NCBI RefSeq assembly: GCF_002090175.1
Contig: NZ_BBRN01000003.1
Location: 682,001-746,000, forward strand
Direction: 5' to 3'
DNA length: 64,000 nucleotides
Origin: Demequina sp. NBRC 110057
Lineage (GTDB): Bacteria > Actinomycetota > Actinomycetes > Actinomycetales > Demequinaceae
Shown: piece by piece, positions 1-9,274 of the stretch
How positions within the stretch are numbered: position 1 is the first letter of the stretch
Layout: each line of letters opens with the position of its first letter
Notes under the pieces: generated by a model
The model's database searches: none
Told to the model about the DNA's origin: nothing
Seen by the model: the letters and a program-made list of their open reading frames with translations, nothing else
Translations under genes and position numbers: made by a program

Positions 1-777
1 CGCCCCCACCATGTCGAGGGCGTCCGAGACGATCGCGCCGTCGAAGCCCATCTTCCCGCGCAGCAGGTCGGTGAGGATCGCGTGCGAGAACGTCGCGGGG
101 TGCTCGGCGTCGATGGCCGGAACCATGATGTGCGAGCTCATGATGCTTGCCACGCCGGCGTCGATGAGCGCCTGGAAGGGCGCCAGCTCACGCTCGGCGA
201 GGGTCGCCTCGTCCACCTCGACGGTGGGCAGCGACACGTGCGAGTCCTGAGCGGTGTCGCCGTGGCCGGGGAAGTGCTTGGCGTTGGCCGCCACCCCGGT
301 CGACTGCACTCCCGCGGTCCAGGCCACGCCGTGCTCGCCCACCAGGGAGGGCGTGGCCCCGAAGGACCGCACGCCGATGACGGGGTTGGCCTTGTTCGAG
401 TTCACGTCCACATCGGGCGCGAGGGTCAGGTTCACTCCTGCGTCGCGCAGTTCCCACCCCACCTGGGCGCCGACGGCGCGGGTGAGGTCGGCGTCGTCGA
501 GGCGACCCAGGAGGGCGTTGCCGGGAAACGGCGACCCCTGCGCCTGGTACAGGCGGGAGACGTCGCCGCCCTCCTCGTCGATCGAGATGACAGCATCGGG
601 GTTGGCCGCGCGGATCGCCGCGGTGAGCTCGCGCAGCTGCGCGGGCGACTCGACGTTGGTGGCGAACAGGCACACGCCGCCCATTCCCTCACGCAGCCGC
701 CTGTCGACCCACTCGGGAAGCGTGGGGCCCTCGAAGCCGGGCATGAGCACGGCGAGCGGGCTCGCTGTCGCGGTCAT
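1..777 (-). CDS. GH3 beta-N-acetylhexosaminidase-like glycosidase (partial, C-terminus off the window)
   Basis: Only the first 259 residues lie in the window; the gene runs off at base 1. The protein has no signal peptide, so it should act in the cytoplasm. It shows the NagZ-type GH3 signature KHFPGHGD followed by a DSH triplet (about residues 167-180) and, at the truncated end, SDALDM with the likely nucleophile Asp. The family removes terminal GlcNAc from chito-oligosaccharides or muropeptides. The ATG at 777 overlaps the stop of the upstream permease by four bases (ATGA), so it is the last visible gene of the sugar transport operon. This suggests intracellular cleavage of the imported disaccharide. 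The exact substrate (GlcNAc versus glucose linkages) is inferred from the motif. Confidence 0.85.
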   Translation of the reverse strand, partial: MTATASPLAVLMPGFEGPTLPEWVDRRLREGMGGVCLFATNVESPAQLRELTAAIRAANPDAVISIDEEGGDVSRLYQAQGSPFPGNALLGRLDDADLTRAVGAQVGWELRDAGVNLTLAPDVDVNSNKANPVIGVRSFGATPSLVGEHGVAWTAGVQSTGVAANAKHFPGHGDTAQDSHVSLPTVEVDEATLAERELAPFQALIDAGVASIMSSHIMVPAIDAEHPATFSHAILTDLLRGKMGFDGAIVSDALDMVGA

Positions 778-1619
778 CCCTTCACCGCCCCGCCGACCAT
801 GCCGGACGTCATGCGGTTCTGGACGATCATGAAGAACACGATGACGGGCACCGCGACCAGCACGGAGCCGGCCATGACCTGGCCCCACTGGACCGCGCCG
901 AACTGGGTGGGCTCGGAGAATCCACGTAGCCACAGCGGTAGCGTCTCGGAGCTCTCCGACGTCATCAGCACCGAGGCCAGGGCGAATTCGTTCCACACCT
1001 GCAGGAACGCGTAGACGCCGGAGGCGACGAGGCCGGGCGCGAGCAGCGGGAAGGTGATCCGCATGAACGCCTGGAAGCGGGTGCAGCCGTCGATCATGGC
1101 CGCCTCCTCGAGGTCCGCCGGCACGCCGGCGACGAAGCCGCGCAGCATCCACAGCGTGAAGGGCACCACCATGGCGACGTAGATGATGGACAGACCCGCG
1201 ATGGTGTTCAGCAGGTTGAGGCCGGCGATCATCTTGTACTGCGCGATGAACATCGCCTCGGCGGGAAGCATCTGCACCAGGATCACCGCGAGTACGAACG
1301 ACTTGCGGCCCTTGAACCTGAAGCGGGACACGGCGAGCGCTCCGAGGAACGCCACGACGATGCAGATGACGAGCGCGATCGCCGTCACCGACAGCGAGAT
1401 GCGCATGGCGGCGCCGAAGCCTGTCGAGCCGTCAAGCACTGCCTTGTAGTTGTCCCAGGATCCGCCGAAGGGCACCCAGGTGGGGGTGAGCGACGTGATC
1501 TTGGAGGCGGGGAGGAAGGACGAGTTGATCATCCAGTAGACGGGGAATGCCCACATCACGGCGAGGATGATCGCGACGACGGCGCCGACGCGCCGTCCGG
1601 TGGAGGCCTTGGTCTTCAT
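774..1619 (-). CDS. Carbohydrate ABC transporter permease (MalG/DasC type)
   Basis: This 281-residue protein has about six membrane segments starting near residue 12. It carries the EAA loop of binding-protein-dependent permeases (EEAAMIDGCTRFQAF, around residue 190), which docks the ATPase. It is the MalG-like half of a carbohydrate-uptake-1 importer. Its start overlaps the stop of the preceding permease by one base and its stop overlaps the GH3 start, so the three genes are translationally coupled. No ATP-binding gene lies in the cluster. Actinobacterial sugar importers of this type commonly borrow a shared MsiK-like ATPase encoded elsewhere, and I infer the same here. Confidence 0.93.
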   Translation of the reverse strand: MKTKASTGRRVGAVVAIILAVMWAFPVYWMINSSFLPASKITSLTPTWVPFGGSWDNYKAVLDGSTGFGAAMRISLSVTAIALVICIVVAFLGALAVSRFRFKGRKSFVLAVILVQMLPAEAMFIAQYKMIAGLNLLNTIAGLSIIYVAMVVPFTLWMLRGFVAGVPADLEEAAMIDGCTRFQAFMRITFPLLAPGLVASGVYAFLQVWNEFALASVLMTSESSETLPLWLRGFSEPTQFGAVQWGQVMAGSVLVAVPVIVFFMIVQNRMTSGMVGGAVKG

Positions 1620-2590
1620 CAGTCGTCCTCCTTGAGGAGCTCACGCACGTAAAACCAGGACAGCCCGATGGTGAAGATCATCACGATCATCGCGGCGGCG
1701 GCGGCGACGCCGAACTTTCCTTGGCCCACGCCGAGCCCGTACACGTACGTGCCGAGCAGGTCGTAACGGATGCCCGCGGCGCCGAAGCCCTGGAGCAGCT
1801 GGATCTGCGCGTACACGCGCAGGTCCCAGATCATCTGCAGCAGCAGGAGGATGACGAGCACGGGGCGGATGATGGGAAGCGTGATGCGGCGCAGCATCGA
1901 CAGGCCGTGCGCGCCGTCCAGCTGCGCGGCCTCCACGACCTCCTCGGAAACCTGGGTGAGGCCCGCGTAGACCGACAGCGCCACGAAGGGCACCGATGCC
2001 CACGTGATGATGATGGACGCGATCGCGAAGAAGCTCAGGGGGTTCTGGAGCCAGTCGTGGCCGATGAAGTCCACGCCGGGCAGCTGGCTGAGCGCCCAGT
2101 TCAGGACGCCGTTGCGGTCGTCGATCAGCCAGTTCCAGACGGTCATCTGGGCGACGATGGGCATGGCCCACGCCAGCAGCATCGAGATCTGCAGGATGAT
2201 GCGCGGCACAGTCGGGATCGCCTTCATGAGCAGCGCCAGGCCGATGCCGATGATCATCGTCGCCAGGGCGGTGGCGCCCATGAACACGACGGAACGGATC
2301 AGGACGGTCCAGAACTCGCTGCCGGTGAGCAGGCCGATGTAGTTGTCGAGGCCCACCCACTCGGGCGCCTGACCGAACTGCTGCGCGAGGCCGTACTCGC
2401 GGAACGAGTTGAGGATCTGCCATCCCACGGGGTAACCCATGCCCACGAGCAGGGTGATGAGCGCGGGGATGACGAGGAAGTAGGGAATGAGGCGCCGGCT
2501 GAGGGGGCGCTTCGAGGGGGTGCGCGGCTCGTCGGCCGCCAGTGGCGGCGGCGCGTCGAGGTCCGACGGCGCGGTCACGGGGGAAGTCAT
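1619..2590 (-). CDS. Carbohydrate ABC transporter permease (MalF/DasB type)
   Basis: The protein has 323 residues if started at the ATG at 2590, with a short disordered N-terminus and then six to seven membrane segments. The EAA motif (VEAAQLDGAHGLSMLRRI) sits in the second half, as expected for the MalF-like partner. An upstream in-frame ATG at 2638 would add 16 residues but lies inside a strong hairpin and lacks a ribosome site, whereas GAGG precedes 2590 by about eight bases. It follows the binding-protein gene after a 112-base gap containing that hairpin and is coupled to the next permease. Together they import a sugar, probably an amino-sugar oligomer judging from the GH3 gene. Confidence 0.9.
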   Translation of the reverse strand: MTSPVTAPSDLDAPPPLAADEPRTPSKRPLSRRLIPYFLVIPALITLLVGMGYPVGWQILNSFREYGLAQQFGQAPEWVGLDNYIGLLTGSEFWTVLIRSVVFMGATALATMIIGIGLALLMKAIPTVPRIILQISMLLAWAMPIVAQMTVWNWLIDDRNGVLNWALSQLPGVDFIGHDWLQNPLSFFAIASIIITWASVPFVALSVYAGLTQVSEEVVEAAQLDGAHGLSMLRRITLPIIRPVLVILLLLQMIWDLRVYAQIQLLQGFGAAGIRYDLLGTYVYGLGVGQGKFGVAAAAAMIVMIFTIGLSWFYVRELLKEDD

Positions 2591-2639
2591 GAGGGGTGCC
2601 TCGCGGGTTTCAAGGAGGGGGACGCGATGGGGTGGCATG

Positions 2640-2678
2640 GCGTGGGCCCGGGCGCCGGGGCGGCACCCGGGCCCACGC
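2640..2678 (-). promoter_or_regulatory. Intercistronic hairpin between binding-protein and permease genes
   Basis: Two perfectly complementary 13-base arms (2640-2652 and 2666-2678, core GGGCCCGGG) flank a 13-base loop. There is no U-run, so it is not a classical terminator. Hairpins at this place in sugar ABC operons typically protect the upstream mRNA or attenuate read-through, so that the binding protein is made in excess over the permeases. That role is inferred from position and structure. Confidence 0.7.
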
Positions 2679-2702
2679 GGGGACGGCTAGGCCGTCGCGG
2701 TG

Positions 2703-4025
2703 TTAGCCGTTGATGAGCTCGTTGATCTTCGAGTCGTACTCAGCGGCCAGCTTGGTGACGTCGCCACCCTCAGACACGGCCTGGAAGTAGTCCTCCAGGA
2801 TCTGGGCCTCCTCGATGGCGGCCCAGCCCGGCGCGGCCGGAGTGAGCTTCGAGTTCGAGGCGGCGTCCAGCGCGGCCTGGTTCTGCGGGGCGAGCTCGAC
2901 GTACGCGTCGGTGTAGTCGAGGTTGGCCGGGCCGAGGCCGTTCTCCGACAGCATGAGCTGGTAGTCCTCGGAGAAGATGATGCGCATCAGGTCCTTGGCA
3001 CCCTCGACGTGCTGCGAGGCGGCCGAGATGCCGATGTTGGAGCCACCGGCGAAGACGGGGGCGAAGTCGCCGTCGACACCCGGGAGGGCGAAGTAGCCGA
3101 ACTTCTCGTCGTTCCAGGTGAAGGTGTCGTCGTCGTTCACGTCACCGAGGCAGCAGGCCGCCCAGCTCGGCGCCATCTCGGTCGCGGCGGGGGTGCCGGA
3201 GAGCATGTCGTCGTTGATGGCCTGGTAGATCTCGTCCGTGTCGGTCGACTGCGCGACGGACGCGGTGGTGAAGAGCTCCTGCCACTGCTCCATGCCCTCG
3301 ATGGCCTCGGGCGAGGACAGCGAGCCGGCCCACGCGGAGCCGTCGTAGGTGGCGAGGTCGCCGCCGTTGGCGAAGATCCACGACACGCCGTTACGCCAGT
3401 CGCGGCCGCCCATGTAGAAGCCGGCGATGCCCTCGTCCTTCATCTTCGCGTTCACCGTCGTGATGTCCGCGAGGGTGGTGGGCACCTCGACGCCGGCCTG
3501 CTCGTACAGGTCCTTGCGGTACCAGGTGAGGCGCGAGCCGAAGTAGTAGGGGAGGGTGAAGTTGGACTCGCCCACCTTGCCGGCCTCGACGAAGCCGGGC
3601 AGCAGCGAGTCGCCGCCGAGCTCCTCGTACATGTCGGTGATGTCGAGGTACGCGCCCACGGTGGTGAAGGTCGAGGACTGCGTGTTGCCGACCTCGGCCA
3701 CGTCGGGGGTGTTCGCCGAGTCGGGAAGTGCGGTGGTGAGCGACGAGATCGCGTCGCCCCAGCCGATGCGCTCGACGGTCAGCGTGCCGCCGTTCTCCTC
3801 GGTGTAGGTCTCCTTGAGGTAGTCGACCAGGGCCTCGGGGGTGTCCTGCTCACCCATCAGCCACAGGGTGATGTCCTCCGCTGCCGAGGTCTCCTCGGTC
3901 GTCGGAGCAGCGGAGTCCGTAGCCTCCGTCGTCGCGTCGTCATCGGATCCGGACGACGAGCATCCGGCGAGGACGATGGCCGAGGCGGCGGCCATGGCCA
4001 CCGCTCCCTGCGTCATCTTCTTCAT
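2703..4025 (-). CDS. Sugar ABC transporter substrate-binding lipoprotein
   Basis: This 440-residue protein has a lipoprotein signal peptide: a Lys-containing start, a short hydrophobic stretch, and lipobox LAGC with Cys at about residue 21. A Ser/Gly/Asp/Glu/Thr-rich tether follows. The mature part has the size and pattern of family 1 solute-binding proteins (carbohydrate uptake 1), acting outside the membrane as the capture subunit for the two permeases downstream. A good ribosome site (AAGGAAG) precedes the ATG at 4025. It lies 69 bases after the ROK regulator in the same direction. Substrate cannot be read from sequence. The linked GH3 hexosaminidase makes chitobiose or a muropeptide-derived sugar the leading guess. 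Confidence 0.93.
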   Translation of the reverse strand: MKKMTQGAVAMAAASAIVLAGCSSSGSDDDATTEATDSAAPTTEETSAAEDITLWLMGEQDTPEALVDYLKETYTEENGGTLTVERIGWGDAISSLTTALPDSANTPDVAEVGNTQSSTFTTVGAYLDITDMYEELGGDSLLPGFVEAGKVGESNFTLPYYFGSRLTWYRKDLYEQAGVEVPTTLADITTVNAKMKDEGIAGFYMGGRDWRNGVSWIFANGGDLATYDGSAWAGSLSSPEAIEGMEQWQELFTTASVAQSTDTDEIYQAINDDMLSGTPAATEMAPSWAACCLGDVNDDDTFTWNDEKFGYFALPGVDGDFAPVFAGGSNIGISAASQHVEGAKDLMRIIFSEDYQLMLSENGLGPANLDYTDAYVELAPQNQAALDAASNSKLTPAAPGWAAIEEAQILEDYFQAVSEGGDVTKLAAEYDSKINELING

Positions 4026-4056
4026 GGTGATACTTCCTTCTGTTGTGTGTGCCGTC

Positions 4057-4076
4057 CGTGACTTAGGGAAGCCACG
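4057..4076 (-). other. Small hairpin upstream of the binding-protein gene
   Basis: CGTGGCTT and AAGTCACG (minus strand, one G-U pair) form an 8-base stem with a CCCT loop between the ROK gene and the binding-protein gene. No U-run follows. It could be a weak attenuator or an imperfect operator, and it does not match the palindrome at the ROK start. Confidence 0.3.
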
Positions 4077-4094
4077 TCGTTGTGGTGCCTGGGG

Positions 4095-5312
4095 TTACGA
4101 GATCCCCAGTTGTCCGGTGAGGACGGTGACCACCGCCCCGAGCACGACGATGTCGCGCCCCAGTGCGGTCATCCGCAGCGAGAGGTCTCCGTGGAGCTCT
4201 CCCATCGTGCGACTGCGGAGCGTCTCGGCGGTGGCCTCGAGGAGGTCCCCGGCGAGAAGATCGTGAGGTCCGGCGAGGATGACCTCGCCGAGGTTGAGCG
4301 CGCCGACGACGGGGCCGAGCGCGATGCCCAGCCGCTCCCCCGCCTCGCGCAGTACGGCGGTCCTGCCGGCATCGTCCGTCGCCTCGGCGAGGTTCGCCTC
4401 GAGGCGGGGGGATGCGAGCCAGGTCTCCAGGCAGCCGGCCTTGCCGCAGGCGCAGTCGGCGCCGCCGTCGGTGCCGACGACCACGTGGCCGATCTCGCCG
4501 GCGGCGAAGCCGGACCCGTGCACCAGGTGGCCGCCGATGACGAGGCCGGAGCCGACGCCTCGACCGATGCGGATGAGCATGGTGTCCGCGCTGGCGCCGC
4601 CGAACGTGCGCTCGCCCTGGGCGGCCATGTTGGCGTCGTTGGCGACCTGGGTGGGCAGGTCGTAGCGCTCGGAGACCAGCTGCTGCAGGGGCACGTCGTG
4701 CCAGCCAAGGTTGGGGGCCTGCACGACAGTGCCGTCGAGGTCGACGAGGCCGGGGCTGCCGATGCCGATGCCGATGACGGGCGCCTCGGCGCCGGCCAGC
4801 AGCTCGTCGAGGAGACGGTACGCGGCGTCGACGGCCTCCATGCCGGTGACCCCGCGCACGGGGACCTCGGCGCGGCTCTTCACGGTGCCGTCGAGGTCGG
4901 TGAGCACGCCGCGGAAGGCCGAGTTGTTCGACAGGTCGAGGCCCACGATGCTGAAGCCCTGGCGGTTGAGGTCGAGCAGGGTGGCGGGCTTGCCCGGACG
5001 CGAGTCGGGTCGCAGCCCGAGCTCGATGACCAGGTCCTCGGCGATGAGGTCGGCGACAAGGTCGGAGATGGTGACGCGGGTGAGGCCCACCTCGCGGGCG
5101 AGGTCCGCGCGGGACAGGCCCTCGGCGCGATAGAGCGCCTGCATGACCAGCGCGCGGTTGTGACGGCGCGCGTGCTCGGGGCGCAGCCGCGACGTGGGCC
5201 GCGCGGTGGCGGCCCGCACGGGGCGGGCACTGCTGGCGACGGGGCGTCCGGCCCGGACGGCCTTCTCGGCCCCCTCGGTCACGGCGCCTCGCTGCGCTCC
5301 CTTGGTCGTCAT
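4095..5312 (-). CDS. ROK-family transcriptional regulator of the sugar locus
   Basis: This 405-residue protein has a winged HTH at about residues 45-105 (LSRADLAREVGLTRVTISDL). The ROK sugar-kinase-like domain follows, with a zinc-binding CACGKAGCLE motif. Such proteins repress sugar operons and release DNA on binding sugar or sugar phosphate. The gene heads the cluster. A 19-base palindrome (5318-5336) sits five bases before the ATG and there is no Shine-Dalgarno, so autoregulation and leaderless translation are likely. The first 40 residues are basic and low-complexity, so the true start could be further in. The ligand is unknown. Confidence 0.9.
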   Translation of the reverse strand: MTTKGAQRGAVTEGAEKAVRAGRPVASSARPVRAATARPTSRLRPEHARRHNRALVMQALYRAEGLSRADLAREVGLTRVTISDLVADLIAEDLVIELGLRPDSRPGKPATLLDLNRQGFSIVGLDLSNNSAFRGVLTDLDGTVKSRAEVPVRGVTGMEAVDAAYRLLDELLAGAEAPVIGIGIGSPGLVDLDGTVVQAPNLGWHDVPLQQLVSERYDLPTQVANDANMAAQGERTFGGASADTMLIRIGRGVGSGLVIGGHLVHGSGFAAGEIGHVVVGTDGGADCACGKAGCLETWLASPRLEANLAEATDDAGRTAVLREAGERLGIALGPVVGALNLGEVILAGPHDLLAGDLLEATAETLRSRTMGELHGDLSLRMTALGRDIVVLGAVVTVLTGQLGIS

Positions 5313-5317
5313 GGTTA

Positions 5318-5336
5318 GTTAGTAAAGATTACTAAC
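5318..5336. promoter_or_regulatory. Palindromic operator at the ROK gene start
   Basis: GTTAGTAA-AGA-TTACTAAC is a perfect inverted repeat with 8-base arms. It is AT-rich in a GC-rich region and ends five bases upstream of the ROK ATG. On the minus strand a possible -35 TTGCGC and -10 TTTACT (17-base spacer) overlap it, with the -10 eight bases from the start codon. Bound ROK protein would block its own promoter and the operon behind it. Confidence 0.75.
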
Positions 5337-5447
5337 CAACCTCGCGCAAGGGGTCGGAACGTTTCGATTTTGACTGTTACCGAGTCGTGACCACCCGGAA
5401 ACAGGCGGAAACACTTCCCCGCGGCCGCCAGCACCCTTGGGACACGC

Positions 5448-5485
5448 ACGAGGGGCCGGCCGCCTCGTGGCGACCGGCCCCTCGT
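5448..5485. terminator. Bidirectional hairpin terminator downstream of mdh
   Basis: Arms 5448-5459 and 5474-5485 (ACGAGGGGCCGG and its complement) form a perfect 12-base stem with a 14-base loop. It lies just after the mdh stop codon and upstream of the ROK promoter. There is no long U-run, which is common for actinobacterial terminators. Confidence 0.75.
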
Positions 5486-5501
5486 CAGGCGTGACGGCGC
5501 G

Positions 5502-6521
<1,020 letters not shown>

Positions 6522-6532
6522 CTAAAGGGGTG

Positions 6533-6573
6533 GTGCAAAAAGAAGGGCCCGCAGGCGGTCTGCCTGCGGGCCC
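6533..6573 (-). terminator. Rho-independent terminator of icd
   Basis: A perfect 12-base stem (6545-6556 with 6562-6573, arm GGGCCCGCAGGC) has a 5-base loop. On the minus strand it is followed by TTCTTTTT. It lies directly downstream of the icd stop codon at 6579. Confidence 0.92.
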
Positions 6574-6578
6574 TGCGA

Positions 6579-7796
6579 TCACGCCAGGCGGGCCGAGAGG
6601 TTCTCGTCGAGCGTGGCGAGGAAGGCCTCGGTGGTCTGCCACTCCTGGTCGGGGCCGACGAGGAGAGCGAGGTCCTTGGTCATCTTGCCGGACTCGACCG
6701 ACTTGATGACCACGTCCTCGAGGGTCTGGGCGAAGCCCGTGACCTCGGGGGTGCCGTCCAGCTTGCCGCGGTGCTTCAGGCCACCGGTCCACGCGAAGAT
6801 CGAGGCGATCGGGTTGGTGGAGGTGGGCTTGCCCTGCTGGTGCTGGCGGTAGTGACGGGTCACGGTGCCGTGCGCCGCCTCGGCCTCGACGGTCTTGCCG
6901 TCGGGGGTCATGAGCACGGAGGTCATGAGGCCCAGCGAGCCGAAGCCCTGCGCGACGGTGTCCGACTGGACGTCGCCGTCGTAGTTCTTGCAGGCCCAGA
7001 CGTAGCCGCCCTCCCACTTCATCGCGGAGGCGACCATGTCGTCGATCAGGCGGTGCTCGTAGGTGAGGCCCTTGGCCTCGAACTCGGCCTTGAACTCGGT
7101 GTCGAAGATGTGCTGGAAGATGTCCTTGAAGGCGCCGTCGTAGGCCTTCAGGATGGTGTTCTTCGTCGACATGTAGACCGGGTAGTCGCGCAGCAGGCCG
7201 TACGAGAAGGACGCACGCGCGAAGTCCTCGATCGACTTGTTGAAGTTGTACATACCCATGGCCACACCGCCGTCGGCGCCGTAGTTGGCGACCACGTGCT
7301 CGATGGGGGCGGAGCCGTCCTCGGGCGTGAACGTGACGGTGAGCTGGCCGGCGCCGGGGACCTTGAAGTTGGTCGCCTTGTACTGGTCGCCGTGGGCGTG
7401 ACGGCCGATGATGATCGGCTTGGTCCAGCCCGGCACCAGGCGCGGGATGTTCGAGATGATGATCGGCTCGCGGAACACGACGCCGCCGAGGATGTTGCGG
7501 ATGGTGCCGTTGGGCGACACCCACATCTTCTTGAGGCCGAACTCGTCCACGCGCGCCTCGTCGGGCGTGATGGTCGCGCACTTGACGCCCACGTTGTGCT
7601 TCTTGATCGCGTTGGCCGCGTCGATGGTGATCTGGTCATCCGTCGCGTCACGCGACTCGATGCCGAGGTCGTAGTACTCGAGGTCCACGTCCAGGTAGGG
7701 GTGGATCAGGCGGTCCTTGATGAACTGCCAGATGATCCTCGTCATCTCGTCGCCGTCGAGCTCGACGACCTTGCCTTCGACCTTGATCTTCGCCAT
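6579..7796 (-). CDS. icd: NADP-dependent isocitrate dehydrogenase
   Basis: This 405-residue enzyme decarboxylates isocitrate to 2-oxoglutarate and yields NADPH. Length and motifs (GDEMTRIIW near the start, [27 protein letters not shown]) fit the homodimeric IDH type otherwise common in eukaryotes and many actinobacteria. The ATG at 7796 is preceded by GAGG at a suitable distance. It is monocistronic, with a U-tailed terminator after it. The 200 bases upstream are shared with the divergent aquaporin gene and show no obvious operator. Confidence 0.97.
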   Translation of the reverse strand: MAKIKVEGKVVELDGDEMTRIIWQFIKDRLIHPYLDVDLEYYDLGIESRDATDDQITIDAANAIKKHNVGVKCATITPDEARVDEFGLKKMWVSPNGTIRNILGGVVFREPIIISNIPRLVPGWTKPIIIGRHAHGDQYKATNFKVPGAGQLTVTFTPEDGSAPIEHVVANYGADGGVAMGMYNFNKSIEDFARASFSYGLLRDYPVYMSTKNTILKAYDGAFKDIFQHIFDTEFKAEFEAKGLTYEHRLIDDMVASAMKWEGGYVWACKNYDGDVQSDTVAQGFGSLGLMTSVLMTPDGKTVEAEAAHGTVTRHYRQHQQGKPTSTNPIASIFAWTGGLKHRGKLDGTPEVTGFAQTLEDVVIKSVESGKMTKDLALLVGPDQEWQTTEAFLATLDENLSARLA

Positions 7797-8003
7797 TGAG
7801 GTGCCTCACACAGGTGGGTATCGGGGAGCAGATTCCGGACCCAGGCTAGTCCATCCCCCCTTCTCCCCGGTACGCCCGGCATCGGCGGCCTACCCTCAAC
7901 ATTCGCTCAGAATTCGGCCCGGTCGAACGGCGGCGCGCGTCCACCCGTGCCACGATGCCTCTGTGCGCGCACCGCGCAGTCCCCTTAACGAAAGGTGCAG
8001 GAG

Positions 8004-8870
8004 ATGTCGGAGAGCCGACCGGAGGACGTCACCCCGGAGCTCGCCGCGACCGACGAGGTCGTGGAGGAGCAGTTCGAGGTTGACGAGTGGATCGAGGACA
8101 CGAGCGGCCCCGGCCTCGTCTCGCGCATGTTCGCGGAGGCGGCGGGAACCTTCATCCTGGTGCTGATGGGTGTGGGCGCGGCCCTGTTCTCGTCGGTGAT
8201 GGGCTGGGGGCTCCTCGCGGTGGCCTTCGGCTTCGCGCTCGGTGTCATGATCGCCGCCCTGATCTTCGGCCGCATCTCGGGTGCCCACCTCAACCCCGCC
8301 GTGACCATCGGCGTGTGGCTGGGCGGCCGCTTCCCCGGCCGCGACGTCGCTCCGTACATCGTCGCGCAGGTCATCGGCGCCGTGGTCGCGTCCGGCCTGT
8401 TCGCCTTCCTTGTCTCGACCAACGAGCTGTACGACCAGCTCGGCACCACCAAGGAGTTCATCGGCACGGCCTCGAACGGCTATGGCGAGCACTCCCCCAC
8501 GCAGTTTGACTGGCTGCCCGCCGGCATCGTCGAGGTCATCATCGCGGCGCTGCTCGTGGCCGTGGTCCTGTCCGTCACCTCGGTGCTCAACAAGGCGGGC
8601 GCCGCGGCGGCCCCGTTCGGCATCGGCCTCACCGTCGGCTTCCTGGTCCTCGTGGCCATCCCCTTCACCAACGGCGCCCTGAACCCGGCCCGCGCCACCG
8701 GCACCGCCGTGTGGTCGGACTCGTGGGCCCTCGAGCAGCTGTGGCTGTTCTGGGTCGCCCCGATCATCGGCGCCGCGATCGCCGGCCTCCTGTTCCGCGC
8801 CTTCGGCCCGGAGGAGGACCTCATCGTCGTCGAGCGGATCGAGGAGACCGTGGCGGTCATCGAGGACTGA
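8004..8870 (+). CDS. aqpZ: Aquaporin (AqpZ/MIP family)
   Basis: This 288-residue channel has six membrane segments and two NPA loops, HLNPAVT and ALNPARATG. It transports water and possibly small neutral solutes across the inner membrane. Arg after the second NPA is typical of water-selective filters. It carries an unusually long, very acidic N-terminus of about 45 residues and an acidic C-terminal tail; most AqpZ proteins start almost directly with helix 1. The ATG at 8004 has AAAGG eight bases upstream. An upstream in-frame GTG at 7995 is possible. A strong terminator follows. Confidence 0.92.
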   Translation: MSESRPEDVTPELAATDEVVEEQFEVDEWIEDTSGPGLVSRMFAEAAGTFILVLMGVGAALFSSVMGWGLLAVAFGFALGVMIAALIFGRISGAHLNPAVTIGVWLGGRFPGRDVAPYIVAQVIGAVVASGLFAFLVSTNELYDQLGTTKEFIGTASNGYGEHSPTQFDWLPAGIVEVIIAALLVAVVLSVTSVLNKAGAAAAPFGIGLTVGFLVLVAIPFTNGALNPARATGTAVWSDSWALEQLWLFWVAPIIGAAIAGLLFRAFGPEEDLIVVERIEETVAVIED

Positions 8871-8885
8871 CACCTCGCCGTCATA

Positions 8886-8921
8886 CGAAAGGCCCCCAGC
8901 CGTCAGGCTGGGGGCCTTTCG
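8886..8921. terminator. Bidirectional terminator between aqpZ and the DUF3017 gene
   Basis: A perfect 16-base stem (8886-8901 with 8906-8921) closes on a GTCA loop. The arms start CGAAAGG and end CCTTTCG, so both directions carry short A and T runs. It separates convergent genes. Confidence 0.9.
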
Positions 8922-8951
8922 CGTCCAGGAATGGACGGCCGATGCGGTGGC

Positions 8952-9266
8952 TCAGTCGAGCGGCACCGTCAGTCCCAGCACCGCAAGCGCGATGCCGAAG
9001 CCGATCATCAGCGTCACGTCGATTGCGCGGCGGCGCACGGAGAAGGACACCCCGGCGGGGAGGGCGGTCCTCACTGCCGCCCCGCCGAATGCCGAGCCCG
9101 CGAGCATGAGGGTGCCCGCCTGGGCATCCACGAGCGCGCCGACCAGCACGCAGACGGCCACGACGCCCAGCGCGATCGCGGCGGTCGCCAGGCTCGCCTG
9201 GGTGGTGTTGTCCTGCGCGCGGATCTCCTCCACGCCCGGCTCGGTGTCCTCGTGCTCGTCGGCCAT
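8952..9266 (-). CDS. DUF3017 family small membrane protein
   Basis: This 104-residue protein has a charged N-terminus and three hydrophobic segments (about residues 25-45, 48-62 and 82-100). It matches by recall the actinobacterial DUF3017 family, whose members sit downstream of purH or folD. Function is unknown. It starts eight bases after the purH stop and is probably the last gene of the purN-purH unit. It is too small for an enzyme; a membrane-associated accessory role is all that can be said. Confidence 0.75.
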   Translation of the reverse strand: MADEHEDTEPGVEEIRAQDNTTQASLATAAIALGVVAVCVLVGALVDAQAGTLMLAGSAFGGAAVRTALPAGVSFSVRRRAIDVTLMIGFGIALAVLGLTVPLD

Positions 9267-9274
9267 CGCGCTAC

